A stretch of 64,000 bases of DNA from Thalassospira profundimaris (lineage in GTDB: Bacteria; Pseudomonadota; Alphaproteobacteria; Rhodospirillales; Thalassospiraceae): contig NZ_JPWH01000001.1 in assembly GCF_003326755.1 (NCBI RefSeq), positions 242,227-306,226 of the forward strand. The letters are read 5' to 3'. The position numbers and the translations under genes were made by a program. Below the pieces are notes generated by a model. The model was not told the origin of the DNA. It saw only the letters and a list, made by a program, of their open reading frames with translations, and did no database searches. Below, in pieces: positions 28,078 through 37,394 of the stretch. Each line of letters opens with the position of its first letter. The stretch's first letter is position 1.

Positions 28078-28965
28078 TTATTTGCCGTTATGTCGTGTTA
28101 AAAGCTGTGGGCGGATCATGTCGGCCCAGCGGCCCGGTGTGATGCCAAAGGCCTGTTTGAAATGGCGGTTGAGATGGCTTTGATCGGCAAAGCCGGTATC
28201 CGCGGCAATCCCGGCAAGGGGTTCGCCCTGCGCAATCAGGGTTTTGGCCTGTTGCAGGCGGCGCATGACCAAAAAGCGGTGCGGGGTGGTGGCATACCGG
28301 GCCTTGAATTGCCGGATCAATGTATAGCGGTCCAGTCCGGTAACATCTTCCAGATCGGTTGATGTGATGGTGCCGGATGTGTTGGCTTCAAGAAAGTCGC
28401 GGGCGCGTTCGAGGCGGGGCAGGGCCAGTTTTTTACTGCGGCGAATTGGCTGTCTGGCATGGCGGCACAGACCCTCTGCGACCGAACAGACAAACTGGTC
28501 AATCAGCAATTCATCAATATCGCTATCCAGATGAGCCAGCATTTCAAGCAATGTGGCAGACAGGGCCGGGTCGGAAAAAACCGGCCGGGCGACAAAGGGC
28601 AGGCCGGGGGCATTTTCGCCCAGACCGAGCCATAACAGGGCCGGATCCAGGTACAGCATACGATAGCGCAAACCGGCCTCGGTCCCGGCACCGCCATCAT
28701 GGGTCTCATCGGGATGCAGGACGATGATATTGCCCGGCTGGCTGAACTGTTTGGTGCCCCGATACGAAAATGTTTGCACCCCGTGCAGGGTCACACCCAG
28801 CGCATAGGTATCGTGGCGATGCGGGGCAAACATGTCGCCGTAAAACTGGGCTTCGATCCGTTCAATGCCGGGCAGGGCAGGCGCGGTTAAAAACCGTTCC
28901 CGAACAGTGTGGTTGCACAAACGTTCAATACCGTCGGTATCGGGGGAAGTTAAAAGCGTGGTCAT
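28078..28965 (-). CDS. AraC-family transcriptional regulator
   Basis: This 295-residue regulator has an N-terminal cupin-like ligand domain (APHRHDTYALGVTLHGVQTFSY and GNIIVLHPDETHDG) and a C-terminal pair of helix-turn-helix motifs (TSTDLEDVTGLDRYTLIRQF; LAGIAADTGFADQSHLNRHFKQAFG). AAAGGGGAAAAG before the ATG at 28965 decides the start. It diverges from the DUF2000 gene with a 30-base gap, so it very likely regulates that gene and itself. Confidence 0.92.
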   Translation of the reverse strand: MTTLLTSPDTDGIERLCNHTVRERFLTAPALPGIERIEAQFYGDMFAPHRHDTYALGVTLHGVQTFSYRGTKQFSQPGNIIVLHPDETHDGGAGTEAGLRYRMLYLDPALLWLGLGENAPGLPFVARPVFSDPALSATLLEMLAHLDSDIDELLIDQFVCSVAEGLCRHARQPIRRSKKLALPRLERARDFLEANTSGTITSTDLEDVTGLDRYTLIRQFKARYATTPHRFLVMRRLQQAKTLIAQGEPLAGIAADTGFADQSHLNRHFKQAFGITPGRWADMIRPQLLTRHNGK

Positions 28966-28995
28966 TCTTTTCCCCTTTCCCCTTTCATACGGAAT

Positions 28996-29412
28996 ATGAC
29001 GTTCATGTTTGATACCAAAGTTGCCATCGTCCTGCGCAATGACCTGCAAAGCTGGCAGGCCCTGAATGTAACCGCCTTTTTGATGAGCGGCATTATCGCG
29101 AAATTTCCCGAAATCATCGGCGAAGATTATGTGGACCGCAATGGCAATAAATACAATCCCATGTCAATGCAGCCCGCCATCGTGCTGGCTGCCGATCCGG
29201 CCACGATGGGTAAAATCCATAACCGGATTATCGAGCGCGGGGTACCGGCATCGCTTTATATCGAGGAAATGTTTGCCACCGGCCATGATGCCGCCAACCG
29301 CGCGGTTTTTGGCCAGTTCGCGCCTGGTGACGCCAAGGTGGTGGGCATTGCTCTGCGGGCGGAAAAACGGGTGACCGATAAAATCACCAAAGGGGCCAAA
29401 ATGCACCCGTGA
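28996..29412 (+). CDS. DUF2000 family protein
   Basis: This small protein of 138 residues (135 if it starts at the ATG at 29005) matches the DUF2000 family in its start MFDTKVAIVLRNDLQSWQALNVTAFLMSG and in ASLYIEEMFATGHD. The fold is related to peptidyl-tRNA hydrolase 2, but no function is established. It sits head to head with the AraC regulator, a common pairing for this family as I recall it. Confidence 0.85.
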   Translation: MTFMFDTKVAIVLRNDLQSWQALNVTAFLMSGIIAKFPEIIGEDYVDRNGNKYNPMSMQPAIVLAADPATMGKIHNRIIERGVPASLYIEEMFATGHDAANRAVFGQFAPGDAKVVGIALRAEKRVTDKITKGAKMHP

Positions 29413-29451
29413 TCAGCGGGCATGTAAAACAATATTCGGGAGATCTGGCAG

Positions 29452-29476
29452 GCCGGGCGATATGCGTCCGGCTTTT
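29452..29476 (+). terminator. Possible terminator between the DUF2000 gene and yraN
   Basis: GCCGG and CCGGC close a partly self-complementary loop (GCGATATGCGT) and are followed by TTTTG. It is a weak candidate. Confidence 0.45.
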
Positions 29477-29523
29477 GCGTTTGGCGCGTCTGCTGGAGGC
29501 GGATTGCCGGGCTGGGTAGGGGG

Positions 29524-29916
29524 TTATCCCATCCAGACATTGATATGATGGTGAATGCGGCCTTTGGGGCTGACGGTCATGACGTCGATGCGCATATCGC
29601 CTGCATGCCCGGTGCGGGCGGCAAATGCCTGCAGGCTTTGGGCGATGCGGCCCTGCTGGCGCGGGGTGATGGCAAACAGGGCATCGGCGCGGGTTTTGCG
29701 GTATTTAACCTCGATTGCGACAAGCATATTTGCCTTGCGGGCCAGAATATCAATTTCGCCGCCCGGCCCGCGATAGCGCCGGGCGAGAATGCGATAGCCC
29801 TTTATCCGAAGCCAGAAACAGCACAGGCTTTCGGCAAACCGGCCCGATTGTTCCGCCCGGATGCGGGGGGCCTGAGTGCGGTTCTGTGGGGCGGGGCGTT
29901 TGGGTGCCATGCCCAT
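29524..29916 (-). CDS. yraN: YraN family protein (UPF0102)
   Basis: This 130-residue protein has a restriction-endonuclease-like core: RFAESLCCFWLRIKGYRILARRYRGPGGEIDILAR followed by IEVKYRKT, matching the Asp and Glu-x-Lys positions of the PD-(D/E)xK fold. The activity of the family is unsettled. It starts 5 bases after the rsmI stop and is almost surely in the same operon. In enterobacteria yraN also sits beside rsmI and lpoA. Confidence 0.92.
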   Translation of the reverse strand: MGMAPKRPAPQNRTQAPRIRAEQSGRFAESLCCFWLRIKGYRILARRYRGPGGEIDILARKANMLVAIEVKYRKTRADALFAITPRQQGRIAQSLQAFAARTGHAGDMRIDVMTVSPKGRIHHHINVWMG

Positions 29917-29921
29917 GATTG

Positions 29922-30935
29922 TTATTTATCCTGCCCCAATTCCAGGGCGCGATTATAAAGGTCGCGTTTTTTAAGGCCGGTTTCGCGTGCCAGAATATCA
30001 GCGGCATCCTTGGTGCGGTGGTTTTGCAACAGGTCGCGCAGGCGCTTGTCAATATCCTCGGCGGTGGGGTCGTTGGACCCGGCCGGGGCAGGGCCGACCA
30101 CAATCACCACTTCGCCTTTGGGAGCACCGGCTTCGTCATAATGGGCGGCCAGATCGCCCAGGGTGCCGGGGCGGACTTCCTCGAACATTTTGGTCAGTTC
30201 GCGGGTGACGGCCGCGGGGCGGTTTGCCCCCAGGCAGTCAGCCATGTCGCGCAGAGATGCGGCCAGCCGTTTGGGGCTTTCAAGAAAAATCAGCGAGCCG
30301 GGAATGGGGGCAAAGCGGGTGAGTTCCTTTTGCCGGGCCATTGATTTGGGCGGCAGGAAACCGGCATAGAAAAAATGGTCGCTGGGCAGGCCCGATAAAA
30401 TCAGCGCGACAATCGGGGAACAAGCCCCGGGGGCCGTCGTTACGGTATGGCCTGTCGCCTGACAGTCACGCACCAGTTTGTAACCGGGATCATTGATTAA
30501 CGGGGTTCCGGCATCGGAGATCAGGGCAATCGCCTGGCCTTTGCCCAGCCTTTCCATGATTTCCGGGCGCATTTTTTCGGCGTTATGTTCGTGATAGGCA
30601 ATGCGTTTGGTCTTTATGCCAAAACGTGACAAAAGCTTGCCCGATGTGCGGGTGTCCTCGCACAAAATAATTTCGGCCCGTTTAAGGATATCAACCGCAC
30701 GAAACGTAATATCGCCCAAATTTCCGATTGGAGTAGCAACCAGATAGAGCCCGGCCGATAATGGCAGGGTTTTGTCATTCCCTGTTTGATCCGGTTTACT
30801 TGCCGGATCGCCCGCATTACCCTGCGAAGATATAACGCCATTGGGAGGTGAAGAGAGTGGGTTTTCCGAGACTTCATCCGTCTGCGACGAGGAACGGGAA
30901 TTCGGCGTGGCGCCGGTTTGCGTGCCGGACGGCAT
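29922..30935 (-). CDS. rsmI: 16S rRNA 2'-O-ribose C1402 methyltransferase RsmI
   Basis: It methylates C1402 of 16S rRNA in the decoding site. The catalytic part begins near residue 60 (GLYLVATPIGNLGDITFRA) and has the tetrapyrrole-methylase-fold motifs ILCEDTRTSGKLL, LISDAGTPLINDPG and APGACSPIVALILSGLP. About 57 N-terminal residues rich in Ser, Thr, Gly and Pro are extra relative to typical family members. No ATG, GTG or TTG lies in frame between 30935 and the conserved core, so this start, and an overlap with the divergent gene at 30848, seem unavoidable. Confidence 0.93.
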   Translation of the reverse strand: MPSGTQTGATPNSRSSSQTDEVSENPLSSPPNGVISSQGNAGDPASKPDQTGNDKTLPLSAGLYLVATPIGNLGDITFRAVDILKRAEIILCEDTRTSGKLLSRFGIKTKRIAYHEHNAEKMRPEIMERLGKGQAIALISDAGTPLINDPGYKLVRDCQATGHTVTTAPGACSPIVALILSGLPSDHFFYAGFLPPKSMARQKELTRFAPIPGSLIFLESPKRLAASLRDMADCLGANRPAAVTRELTKMFEEVRPGTLGDLAAHYDEAGAPKGEVVIVVGPAPAGSNDPTAEDIDKRLRDLLQNHRTKDAADILARETGLKKRDLYNRALELGQDK

Positions 30936-32278
30936 CAGTGTTGGTCCTTTCGCTGGGGCTGGGCGCGTGCAGTACCGACCTGACTAACACGAATTCAAAC
31001 CGTGAGCCAGCGCCTGTTGTCACCAATAATGGCCCCGATGCGGCCACACGTGCCCCCAACCAGGGCCTGATTGGTGAACCCAGCCCGTTTGATGGTATGC
31101 CCGGCGACGGGCAGGTGCTTTCGGGCATTTATAATGACGAAGCCGCCACCACCGATAAACGGGTGGCGTTGCTGCTGCCATTATCGGGGCCGCACGGGGA
31201 TTTGGGCCGGGCAATGCGCCATGCCGCCGAACTGGCCCTGTTTGACGCTGCGGGTGATGATTTTGTCCTGATGCCGATTGATACCGAAGCGACCTATGAC
31301 GGCGGGCGTCTGGCAGCGCAAAAGGCGATCAATGCCGGGGCCAAGCTGATTTTGGGGCCGCTATTTTCGGACTCGGTCAATGGGGCTGGCGAAGTGGCCA
31401 AACAGGCCAATGTGCCGGTTTTATCCTTTTCCAATAATATCCGCGCTGCCGAACCGGGGGTGTGGGTGAACGGCCTGTCGCCCGAAGACCAGATCAAACG
31501 GGCGGCGTCTTATGCGGTCAGCCAGGGGAAATACAATTTCGCTGCCCTGCTGCCGCAAAATGATTATGGCCGGCAGATTTCATCCTCGCTGGACCGGATT
31601 GTGAACGCAGCGGGCGGGCGCCTGGGGCAGGTCGCCTTTTACCAGCCCGGCAGTGATTCGATGGAACAGACGATAAAGGATTTCGCCGAATATAACCAGC
31701 GCCATGCCGCCCTGGTGGCGCGCAAGGCCGAACTGGAAGCCGATGGCTCCAGCGCATCGCAGCGCGCCCTGCAACGGCTGGCCGGGCTTGATACCTTGGG
31801 CGATCCGGATTTTAACGCCCTGATTCTGCCGGCAACAGGCGGAGAATTGCGCCAGGTTTCGGCCCTGCTGGCCTATTTCGATGTGGATCCGTCATCGGTG
31901 CAATATATTGGCACCTTTGGCTGGAATGATCCGGGCCTGTTTGCCGAACCGGCCCTGAATGGCGGGATTTTTGCCGCCCCGGAACCGGGCAATTGGCAGG
32001 CATTCTCAGCACGCTATCGTAAAACATTTGGGTCCGAACCGCCGCGTATTGTCAGCCTGGCTTATGACAGCACCGCCCTTGCCGCTGTGCTGGCAGGTAC
32101 GGAACAGGGCATTACGATGGACGGTTTGACCAACCCGACAGGCTTTTCCGGCATTGATGGCGTATTTCGCCTGACGGCCGATGGCCGCACCCAGCGCGGT
32201 TATGCCGTGATGCAGATCTCGCGTAGCGGGGCCAAAGTGATCAGCCCGGCCCCGGCCTCGTTTGATGCGGTGTTTTGA
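30848..32278 (+). CDS. LpoA-like penicillin-binding protein activator, lipoprotein
   Basis: This 476-residue outer-membrane lipoprotein has a periplasmic-binding-protein type 1 domain. The signal region ends with the lipobox LGLGAC (Cys near residue 41). The binding fold begins KRVALLLPLSGPHGDLGRAM (about 104-123) and includes AKLILGPLFSD and VPVLSFSNN. Enterobacterial LpoA has this C-terminal domain and activates PBP1A. The GTG at 30848 is one start; GTG at 30857 has the better-spaced GGAGG. Its 5' end overlaps divergent rsmI by about 80-88 bases. Confidence 0.85.
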   Translation: MKRVGFPRLHPSATRNGNSAWRRFACRTASVLVLSLGLGACSTDLTNTNSNREPAPVVTNNGPDAATRAPNQGLIGEPSPFDGMPGDGQVLSGIYNDEAATTDKRVALLLPLSGPHGDLGRAMRHAAELALFDAAGDDFVLMPIDTEATYDGGRLAAQKAINAGAKLILGPLFSDSVNGAGEVAKQANVPVLSFSNNIRAAEPGVWVNGLSPEDQIKRAASYAVSQGKYNFAALLPQNDYGRQISSSLDRIVNAAGGRLGQVAFYQPGSDSMEQTIKDFAEYNQRHAALVARKAELEADGSSASQRALQRLAGLDTLGDPDFNALILPATGGELRQVSALLAYFDVDPSSVQYIGTFGWNDPGLFAEPALNGGIFAAPEPGNWQAFSARYRKTFGSEPPRIVSLAYDSTALAAVLAGTEQGITMDGLTNPTGFSGIDGVFRLTADGRTQRGYAVMQISRSGAKVISPAPASFDAVF

Positions 32279-32313
32279 TCAACGACTGATCACCAGAGCA
32301 CGTTGTTGACAGG

Positions 32314-32350
32314 CACCCGCCCGGTTATTCCGCGGCGGGTGTTTTGTCTT
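32314..32350. terminator. Terminator between the LpoA-like gene and nth
   Basis: CACCCGCC and GGCGGGTG form a stem followed by TTTTGTCTTT; the nth stop codon lies in the loop. It can end the rightward transcript and possibly act for nth too. Confidence 0.75.
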
Positions 32351-32978
32351 TGAAATTGCACAGATCGGCAACAATGCAGTCCGGGCAGCGCGGGGTACGT
32401 GCCTTGCAGATATAGCGGCCATGCAGAATCATCCAGTGGTGGGAGTGCTGGATAAATTTGGTCGGGATTTTTTTTTGCAGGGCTTTTTCCACGGCAAGGG
32501 GTGTTTTGCCCTTGGCCATGCCGGTACGGTTGCTAAGGCGGAAGATATGGGTATCAACCGCGATGGTTGGTTCGCCAAAGGCGATATTGCGCACAACATT
32601 TGCGGTTTTGCGACCGACACCAGGCAATTCTTCCAGTGCCTCCTGGTCGTTGGGTACGACGCCGCCATGTTTATCGACCAGTATTTGCGCCGCGGCCATA
32701 ATGTTTTTGGCCTTGCCGCGATAAAGGCCAATGGTACGAACATGGCTGATCAGGGCTTCTTCGCCCAGATTGAGCATATCCTGCGGGGTGGCGACAATTT
32801 CAAACAGTTTTTTGGTCGCCTTGTTCACCCCGACATCGGTGGCCTGGGCCGACAGGGCCACGGCGACCAGCAAGGTGTAAACATTGGTGTAATCCAGCTC
32901 GCCTTTCGGTTCCGGGTCGGCATCGGACAGGCGCTGGAAGAATTCTTCTATGGCGGCTTTGCTCATCGGGCGGGACAT
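32325..32978 (-). CDS. nth: Endonuclease III (DNA glycosylase/AP lyase)
   Basis: This base-excision-repair enzyme removes oxidised pyrimidines and nicks abasic sites. The 217-residue protein has the helix-hairpin-helix LPGVGRKTANVV with catalytic Lys (near 125), the catalytic Asp in VDTHIFRLSNR, and a C-terminal [4Fe-4S] motif C-x6-C-x2-C-x5-C (CKARTPRCPDCIVADLC). All key residues are present. It is divergent from the DUF2244 gene. Confidence 0.97.
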   Translation of the reverse strand: MSRPMSKAAIEEFFQRLSDADPEPKGELDYTNVYTLLVAVALSAQATDVGVNKATKKLFEIVATPQDMLNLGEEALISHVRTIGLYRGKAKNIMAAAQILVDKHGGVVPNDQEALEELPGVGRKTANVVRNIAFGEPTIAVDTHIFRLSNRTGMAKGKTPLAVEKALQKKIPTKFIQHSHHWMILHGRYICKARTPRCPDCIVADLCNFKDKTPAAE

Positions 32979-33270
32979 CGGAATCTCTGCTTTTGGTTTG
33001 AGGCGCGGGTTCGGGCCGGTATTGTTTGATTGTTTATTGCGTATTTATAGGCCCGGGAAAGGCGCAGGTCGATTTTTGTTTGTGATCAGGCTGGAGTGAT
33101 TCCAGAATTCACGGCATCATGAGGCTGTGAGCCCGGTTGTGTTTCTCCGATAGGGGAACATATTGCACCAAGTGCGCGTGATCGCGCCCGATCCTGCCTT
33201 TTGCCGGTTTGTCGTTAGCCGACAGGGATGTTTTTTGGGCGGGCGATGTCTGGCGCAGGACAGTAAGAAA

Positions 33271-33765
33271 ATGCCAAAACTGCCACGAACCGAAAAACCG
33301 GTTTTCAAAACCGATTTGCATCCGCAACGCTCGCTCACCCGGCGCGGCGCGCGCAGGCTTGTTCTGTGCGTTGGCGGGGTGACATCGTCACTGGGATTGC
33401 TGTTCTGGTCGATGGGGGCCTGGCCGATTGCCGGTTTTATGGGGGTGGATGTGGCGTTGCTGTCTTTTGCCTTTCATATGAATTTTCAAGCCGCGCGCTG
33501 TGGTGAAATGATTGAATTGCGCCGCAATGTACTCCGTCTGACCCGTATTTCGGTGCGCGGCGAACGCGAGGAATTTGATTTTCAGACCTATTGGCTGCAG
33601 GTGATTTTGCTGCCGCGCGATGAAATGCGCCACAGGCTGATCCTGCGCAGTCACGGGCGCGATGTGGAAATTGCCCCGTTTCTGGGCGAGGATGCCAAAC
33701 AGGAACTGGCGCAAACCCTGCGCGAGAAGCTTTTGATATGCCGGAATGGTGCGACATCGCGATAG
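33271..33765 (+). CDS. DUF2244 membrane protein
   Basis: This 164-residue protein of the DUF2244 family has two membrane segments in its first half (VLCVGGVTSSLGLLFWSMGAW; PIAGFMGVDVALLSFAFHM) and a cytoplasmic domain with EMIELRRNVLRLTRI and DFQTYWLQVIL, which are family hallmarks. The ATG at 33271 is preceded by AGGA and starts the conserved part; an in-frame ATG at 33163 is less likely. Function is unknown. Confidence 0.85.
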   Translation: MPKLPRTEKPVFKTDLHPQRSLTRRGARRLVLCVGGVTSSLGLLFWSMGAWPIAGFMGVDVALLSFAFHMNFQAARCGEMIELRRNVLRLTRISVRGEREEFDFQTYWLQVILLPRDEMRHRLILRSHGRDVEIAPFLGEDAKQELAQTLREKLLICRNGATSR

Positions 33766-33911
33766 GAAGGCGTGCTTAACGCGCCCTTAACAGGCCAGTG
33801 GTCCGGTGCCGGGAAAAGGCCGGTTTTGGTTGATGATGGCCGAAAATATGCGCACAGAACCCCGCTTTGGGGTCAGTTGTGACAGTCCCGGGGCTGTTTG
33901 TGATGAAAAAA

Positions 33912-33936
33912 CCGTCAAAAATCCACATTTTGACGG
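33912..33936. promoter_or_regulatory. 9-bp inverted repeat abutting the dnaK promoter
   Basis: CCGTCAAAA (33912-33920) and TTTTGACGG (33928-33936) flank a 7-base loop. The right arm ends directly before the CTTG of the heat-shock promoter. It could be an operator or a terminator for upstream transcription; the T-rich part is within the stem. Confidence 0.5.
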
Positions 33937-33968
33937 CTTGCGACTTTGTTTTGACTTTCATATATAGG
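33937..33968 (+). promoter_or_regulatory. Predicted heat-shock sigma (RpoH) promoter of dnaK
   Basis: CTTG at 33937-33940 and CATATATAGG at 33959-33968 are 18 bases apart, matching the alphaproteobacterial RpoH pattern CTTG-N17/18-CNTATNTNNG. It lies about 120 bases upstream of dnaK, leaving a GC-rich leader. The rest of the 33766-34089 interval holds no gene. Confidence 0.7.
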
Positions 33969-34089
33969 TGCGCGGGGTAATTGCCCCGTGTATAACACGT
34001 TATGACAACCAATTGGTCCCAGGAGGTCCTGCGCGGCGCTTCAAGGCGAAGGCTGCGGGACGGGCCGGCCGCTAAAAGAGGAACGAATT

Positions 34090-36009
34090 ATGGGCAAGAT
34101 TATCGGTATTGACCTTGGCACCACCAACTCCTGCGTTGCAGTGATGGACGGTAAGGAAGGCCGGGTTATCGAAAATAGCGAAGGCGCACGTACCACTCCG
34201 TCGATGGTGGCATTCACCAATGACGGCGAGCGCCTTGTGGGTCAGCCGGCAAAACGCCAGGCCGTGACCAACCCGGAAAACACACTGTTTGCGATCAAGC
34301 GCCTGATTGGCCGCCGCATGGGGGATCCGGAAGTTGAAAAAGACAAAGACCTGGTGCCGTATAAAATCATCAGTGGTGAAAACGGCGACGCATGGGTCGA
34401 AGTGAATGGCGAGAAAATGGCGCCGAGCCAGATTTCCGCGATGATTCTTCAGAAAATGAAAGAAACCGCCGAAGCCCATCTGGGTGAGCCGGTAACCGAA
34501 GCGGTGATTACCGTTCCGGCATATTTCAACGATTCGCAGCGTCAGGCGACCAAGGATGCGGGTAAAATTGCCGGTCTGGAAGTCAAGCGTATCATCAACG
34601 AACCGACCGCTGCTGCCCTGGCGTATGGCCTGGACAAAAAAGAAGGCGGCACCGTCGTTGTATATGACCTTGGCGGTGGTACCTTTGACGTCTCGGTTCT
34701 GGAAATCGGCGACGGCGTTTTTGAAGTCAAATCGACCAATGGTGATACCTTCCTTGGTGGTGAAGACTTCGACAAACAGATCATTGATTACCTTGCTGAC
34801 GAGTTCAAAAAAGAACAGCAGATCGACCTTCGCAAGGACCGTCTGGCCCTGCAGCGCCTGAAAGAGGCGGCTGAAAAAGCCAAGATCGAACTCTCGTCCT
34901 CGATGCAGACCGAAGTGAACCTGCCGTTCATCACTGCTGACCAGTCCGGTCCGAAGCACCTGAATGTCAAACTCAGCCGTGCCAAACTCGAAGCCCTGGT
35001 CGGTGATCTGATCGAACGCACCATCACGCCGTGTAAGGCAGCACTGAAGGATGCCGGTATTTCGGCCGGTGAAATTGACGACGTTATCCTGGTAGGCGGC
35101 ATGACCCGTATGCCGAAGGTCCAGGAACGCGTTAAGGAATTCTTTGGTCGTGACCCGCACAAGGGTGTGAACCCGGATGAAGTTGTGGCCCTTGGTGCCG
35201 CCATTCAGGGTGGTGTCTTGCAGGGTGACGTTAAAGACGTTCTGCTGCTTGACGTGACCCCGCTGTCGCTGGGTATTGAAACCCTTGGCGGTGTGTTTAC
35301 CCGTTTGATCGACCGGAACACCACCATCCCGACCCGCAAGTCGCAGACTTTCTCGACCGCGGAAGACAACCAGACCGCTGTGACCATCCGCGTGTTCCAG
35401 GGTGAACGCGAAATGGCCGCCGACAACAAGATGCTGGGTCAGTTTGACCTGGTTGGCCTGCCGACCGCGCCGCGTGGCGTACCGCAGATCGAAGTCACCT
35501 TTGACATCGACGCCAACGGTATCGTCAATGTGTCGGCCAAGGACAAGGCGACCAACAAGGAACAGCAGATCCGCATTCAGGCATCTGGTGGTCTGTCGGA
35601 TGATGAAATCGAAAAAATGGTCAAGGATGCGGAATCCAATGCCGAAGGCGATAAAAAACGCAAGGCACTGGTCGAAGCCCGCAACCAGGCGGAAGCCATC
35701 ATCCATTCGACCGAAAAGAACCTGGCCGAACATGGTGACAAGGTTGATGCCAACACCAAGTCGATGATCGACGATGCCCTGGCAGCCCTGAAGGAAGCCA
35801 AGGACGGCGAAGATCCCGAAGCCATCAATGCCAAGGTCAATGAATTGCAGCAGGCCTCGATGAAACTTGGCGAAGCCATGTATCAGGCCCAGCAGGCCGA
35901 AGCCGGTGATGATGCTGGTGAAGCCGGTGCGTCTGCCGAAGGCAAGGCTGATGATGGTGTTGTCGATGCCGACTTTGAAGAAGTCGATGACAGCAAGAAA
36001 GACAAGTAA
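34090..36009 (+). CDS. dnaK: Molecular chaperone DnaK (Hsp70)
   Basis: This ATP-driven chaperone works with DnaJ and GrpE in protein folding and heat-shock control. The 639-residue protein has the N-terminal [17 protein letters not shown], phosphate-binding [19 protein letters not shown], the adenosine motif [10 protein letters not shown], the substrate domain with [17 protein letters not shown], and the C-terminal lid ending in an acidic EEVDD tail. AGAGGAACGAATT precedes the ATG. dnaJ follows after 115 bases. Confidence 0.99.
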   Translation: MGKIIGIDLGTTNSCVAVMDGKEGRVIENSEGARTTPSMVAFTNDGERLVGQPAKRQAVTNPENTLFAIKRLIGRRMGDPEVEKDKDLVPYKIISGENGDAWVEVNGEKMAPSQISAMILQKMKETAEAHLGEPVTEAVITVPAYFNDSQRQATKDAGKIAGLEVKRIINEPTAAALAYGLDKKEGGTVVVYDLGGGTFDVSVLEIGDGVFEVKSTNGDTFLGGEDFDKQIIDYLADEFKKEQQIDLRKDRLALQRLKEAAEKAKIELSSSMQTEVNLPFITADQSGPKHLNVKLSRAKLEALVGDLIERTITPCKAALKDAGISAGEIDDVILVGGMTRMPKVQERVKEFFGRDPHKGVNPDEVVALGAAIQGGVLQGDVKDVLLLDVTPLSLGIETLGGVFTRLIDRNTTIPTRKSQTFSTAEDNQTAVTIRVFQGEREMAADNKMLGQFDLVGLPTAPRGVPQIEVTFDIDANGIVNVSAKDKATNKEQQIRIQASGGLSDDEIEKMVKDAESNAEGDKKRKALVEARNQAEAIIHSTEKNLAEHGDKVDANTKSMIDDALAALKEAKDGEDPEAINAKVNELQQASMKLGEAMYQAQQAEAGDDAGEAGASAEGKADDGVVDADFEEVDDSKKDK

Positions 36010-36103
36010 GACGACCGGTGCGGTCGTCATGCACGCCGCCCTGTAACTCGTGACGGGCCGTTCAGCACTCATATCTTGTGTTATGAAATGTGCGGACGGC
36101 CCG
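36010..36103 (+). promoter_or_regulatory. Two stem-loops in the dnaK-dnaJ intergenic region
   Basis: GACGACCG and CGGTCGTC (36010-36028) close on a 3-base loop. A second, larger imperfect hairpin has outer arms CGGGCCGT (36054-36061) and ACGGCCCG (36096-36103), with GCAC/GTGC and CATA/TATG pairs inside. It ends about 10 bases before the dnaJ ribosome binding site CCGGAG. Neither has a T-run. Confidence 0.5.
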
Positions 36104-36124
36104 CCCGTATTTCCGGAGTAACGG

Positions 36125-37279
36125 ATGGCGAAACAGGATTATTACGAGCTTTTGGGCGTGAGCAAGGATGCCAGCGCAGCCGAGCTCAAGAGCGCCTATC
36201 GCAAAATGGCAGTGAAGTATCATCCGGATAAAAATCCGGGCGACACGGCTGCCGAAGCAAAATTCAAGGAAGTCAGCGAAGCCTATGATGTCCTAAAGGA
36301 CCCGGACAAGCGCGCTGCCTATGACCGGTTTGGTCATGCCGCCTTTGAACAGGGTGGTGCTGGCGGCGGTGGGGGTCCGTTTGGGGCCGGTGGCTTTGGC
36401 GGCTTCGGCGGTGGCGGCTTTGCCGACGTTTTTGACGAAATCTTTGGTGCGATGGGCGGTGGCGGTGGCCGTCGTGGCAGTTCGCCCAATCGTGGTGCCG
36501 ACCTGCGCTATAACATGGCGATTTCATTGGAAGATGCCTTCCAGGGTAAAAAGTCGGAAATCACGATTCCCGGTTCGGTTCAGTGTGATGCCTGCGATGG
36601 CAGCGGGGCCGAGGCTGGTTCCCAGCCTGTGACCTGCCCGACCTGTAATGGTCATGGCAAGGTGCGTGCCCAGCAGGGCTTTTTCACCATTGAACGTACT
36701 TGTCCGTCCTGTCACGGGCAGGGCAAGATCGTCAAAAATCCGTGCAAGGTTTGCCACGGTGCCGGTCGTGTTGAAAAACAGAAAAACCTTCAGGTGACGA
36801 TTCCCGCCGGTGTCGAGGATGGCACGCGCATTCGCCTTGCGGGCGAAGGGGAAGCCGGGGCCAACAATGCGCCTTCGGGTGATCTGTATATCTTTCTTGA
36901 TATTCAGCCGCACCGCTTCTTCCAGCGTGACGGGGCAAACCTGCATTGCCGCATTCCGATCCCGATGACCAAGGCAGCCCTTGGTGGTACCATTGAGGTG
37001 CCGACCATCGAAGGCACGCGCACGCGCATCAATATCCCGGCCGGGACACAGTCCGGCCAGCAATTGCGCCTGCGCGGCAAGGGCATGACCATCCTGCGCT
37101 CCCAGGCGCGGGGTGACATGTTTGTTGAAGTCAGTGTCGAAACACCGGTGCATCTGTCGGACCGGCAGAAAGAGCTGTTGCGCGAATTTGACGATATTTC
37201 GCGTGAAGAAGGCAGCCACCCGGAATCCGAAGGGTTCTTTTCCAAGATGAAGGAAATCTGGAAAGACCTGACGGATTAA
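36125..37279 (+). CDS. dnaJ: Co-chaperone DnaJ (Hsp40)
   Basis: It stimulates DnaK ATPase and delivers substrates. The 384-residue type I protein has the J-domain with HPD in KYHPDKNPG (about 33-35), a Gly/Phe-rich linker (about 78-118), a zinc domain with four CxxCxGxG repeats ([32 protein letters not shown], about 154-218) and C-terminal substrate-binding barrels. All four zinc motifs are intact. A strong terminator follows. Confidence 0.98.
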   Translation: MAKQDYYELLGVSKDASAAELKSAYRKMAVKYHPDKNPGDTAAEAKFKEVSEAYDVLKDPDKRAAYDRFGHAAFEQGGAGGGGGPFGAGGFGGFGGGGFADVFDEIFGAMGGGGGRRGSSPNRGADLRYNMAISLEDAFQGKKSEITIPGSVQCDACDGSGAEAGSQPVTCPTCNGHGKVRAQQGFFTIERTCPSCHGQGKIVKNPCKVCHGAGRVEKQKNLQVTIPAGVEDGTRIRLAGEGEAGANNAPSGDLYIFLDIQPHRFFQRDGANLHCRIPIPMTKAALGGTIEVPTIEGTRTRINIPAGTQSGQQLRLRGKGMTILRSQARGDMFVEVSVETPVHLSDRQKELLREFDDISREEGSHPESEGFFSKMKEIWKDLTD

Positions 37280-37310
37280 GGAACCGGCTTTGCCGTGCGA
37301 AAAAGGATCA

Positions 37311-37344
37311 CCCCCTGCAGCGATGTTGCAGGGGGTTTTCTTTT
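37311..37344 (+). terminator. Terminator of dnaK-dnaJ
   Basis: CCCCCTGCA and TGCAGGGGG pair around a short loop, followed by TTTTCTTTT. Confidence 0.9.
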
Positions 37345-37394
37345 GCGGTGCGGATTATGGCCGACGGTGGGAAACGGTTCAGAACGTGCTGGAA

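Noticed and set aside
34072..36072. A 666-codon open frame antisense to dnaK
   Set aside because: It is the well-known shadow frame opposite dnaK, caused by codon bias. The sense strand encodes a perfect DnaK, and the antisense protein has no family features of its own.
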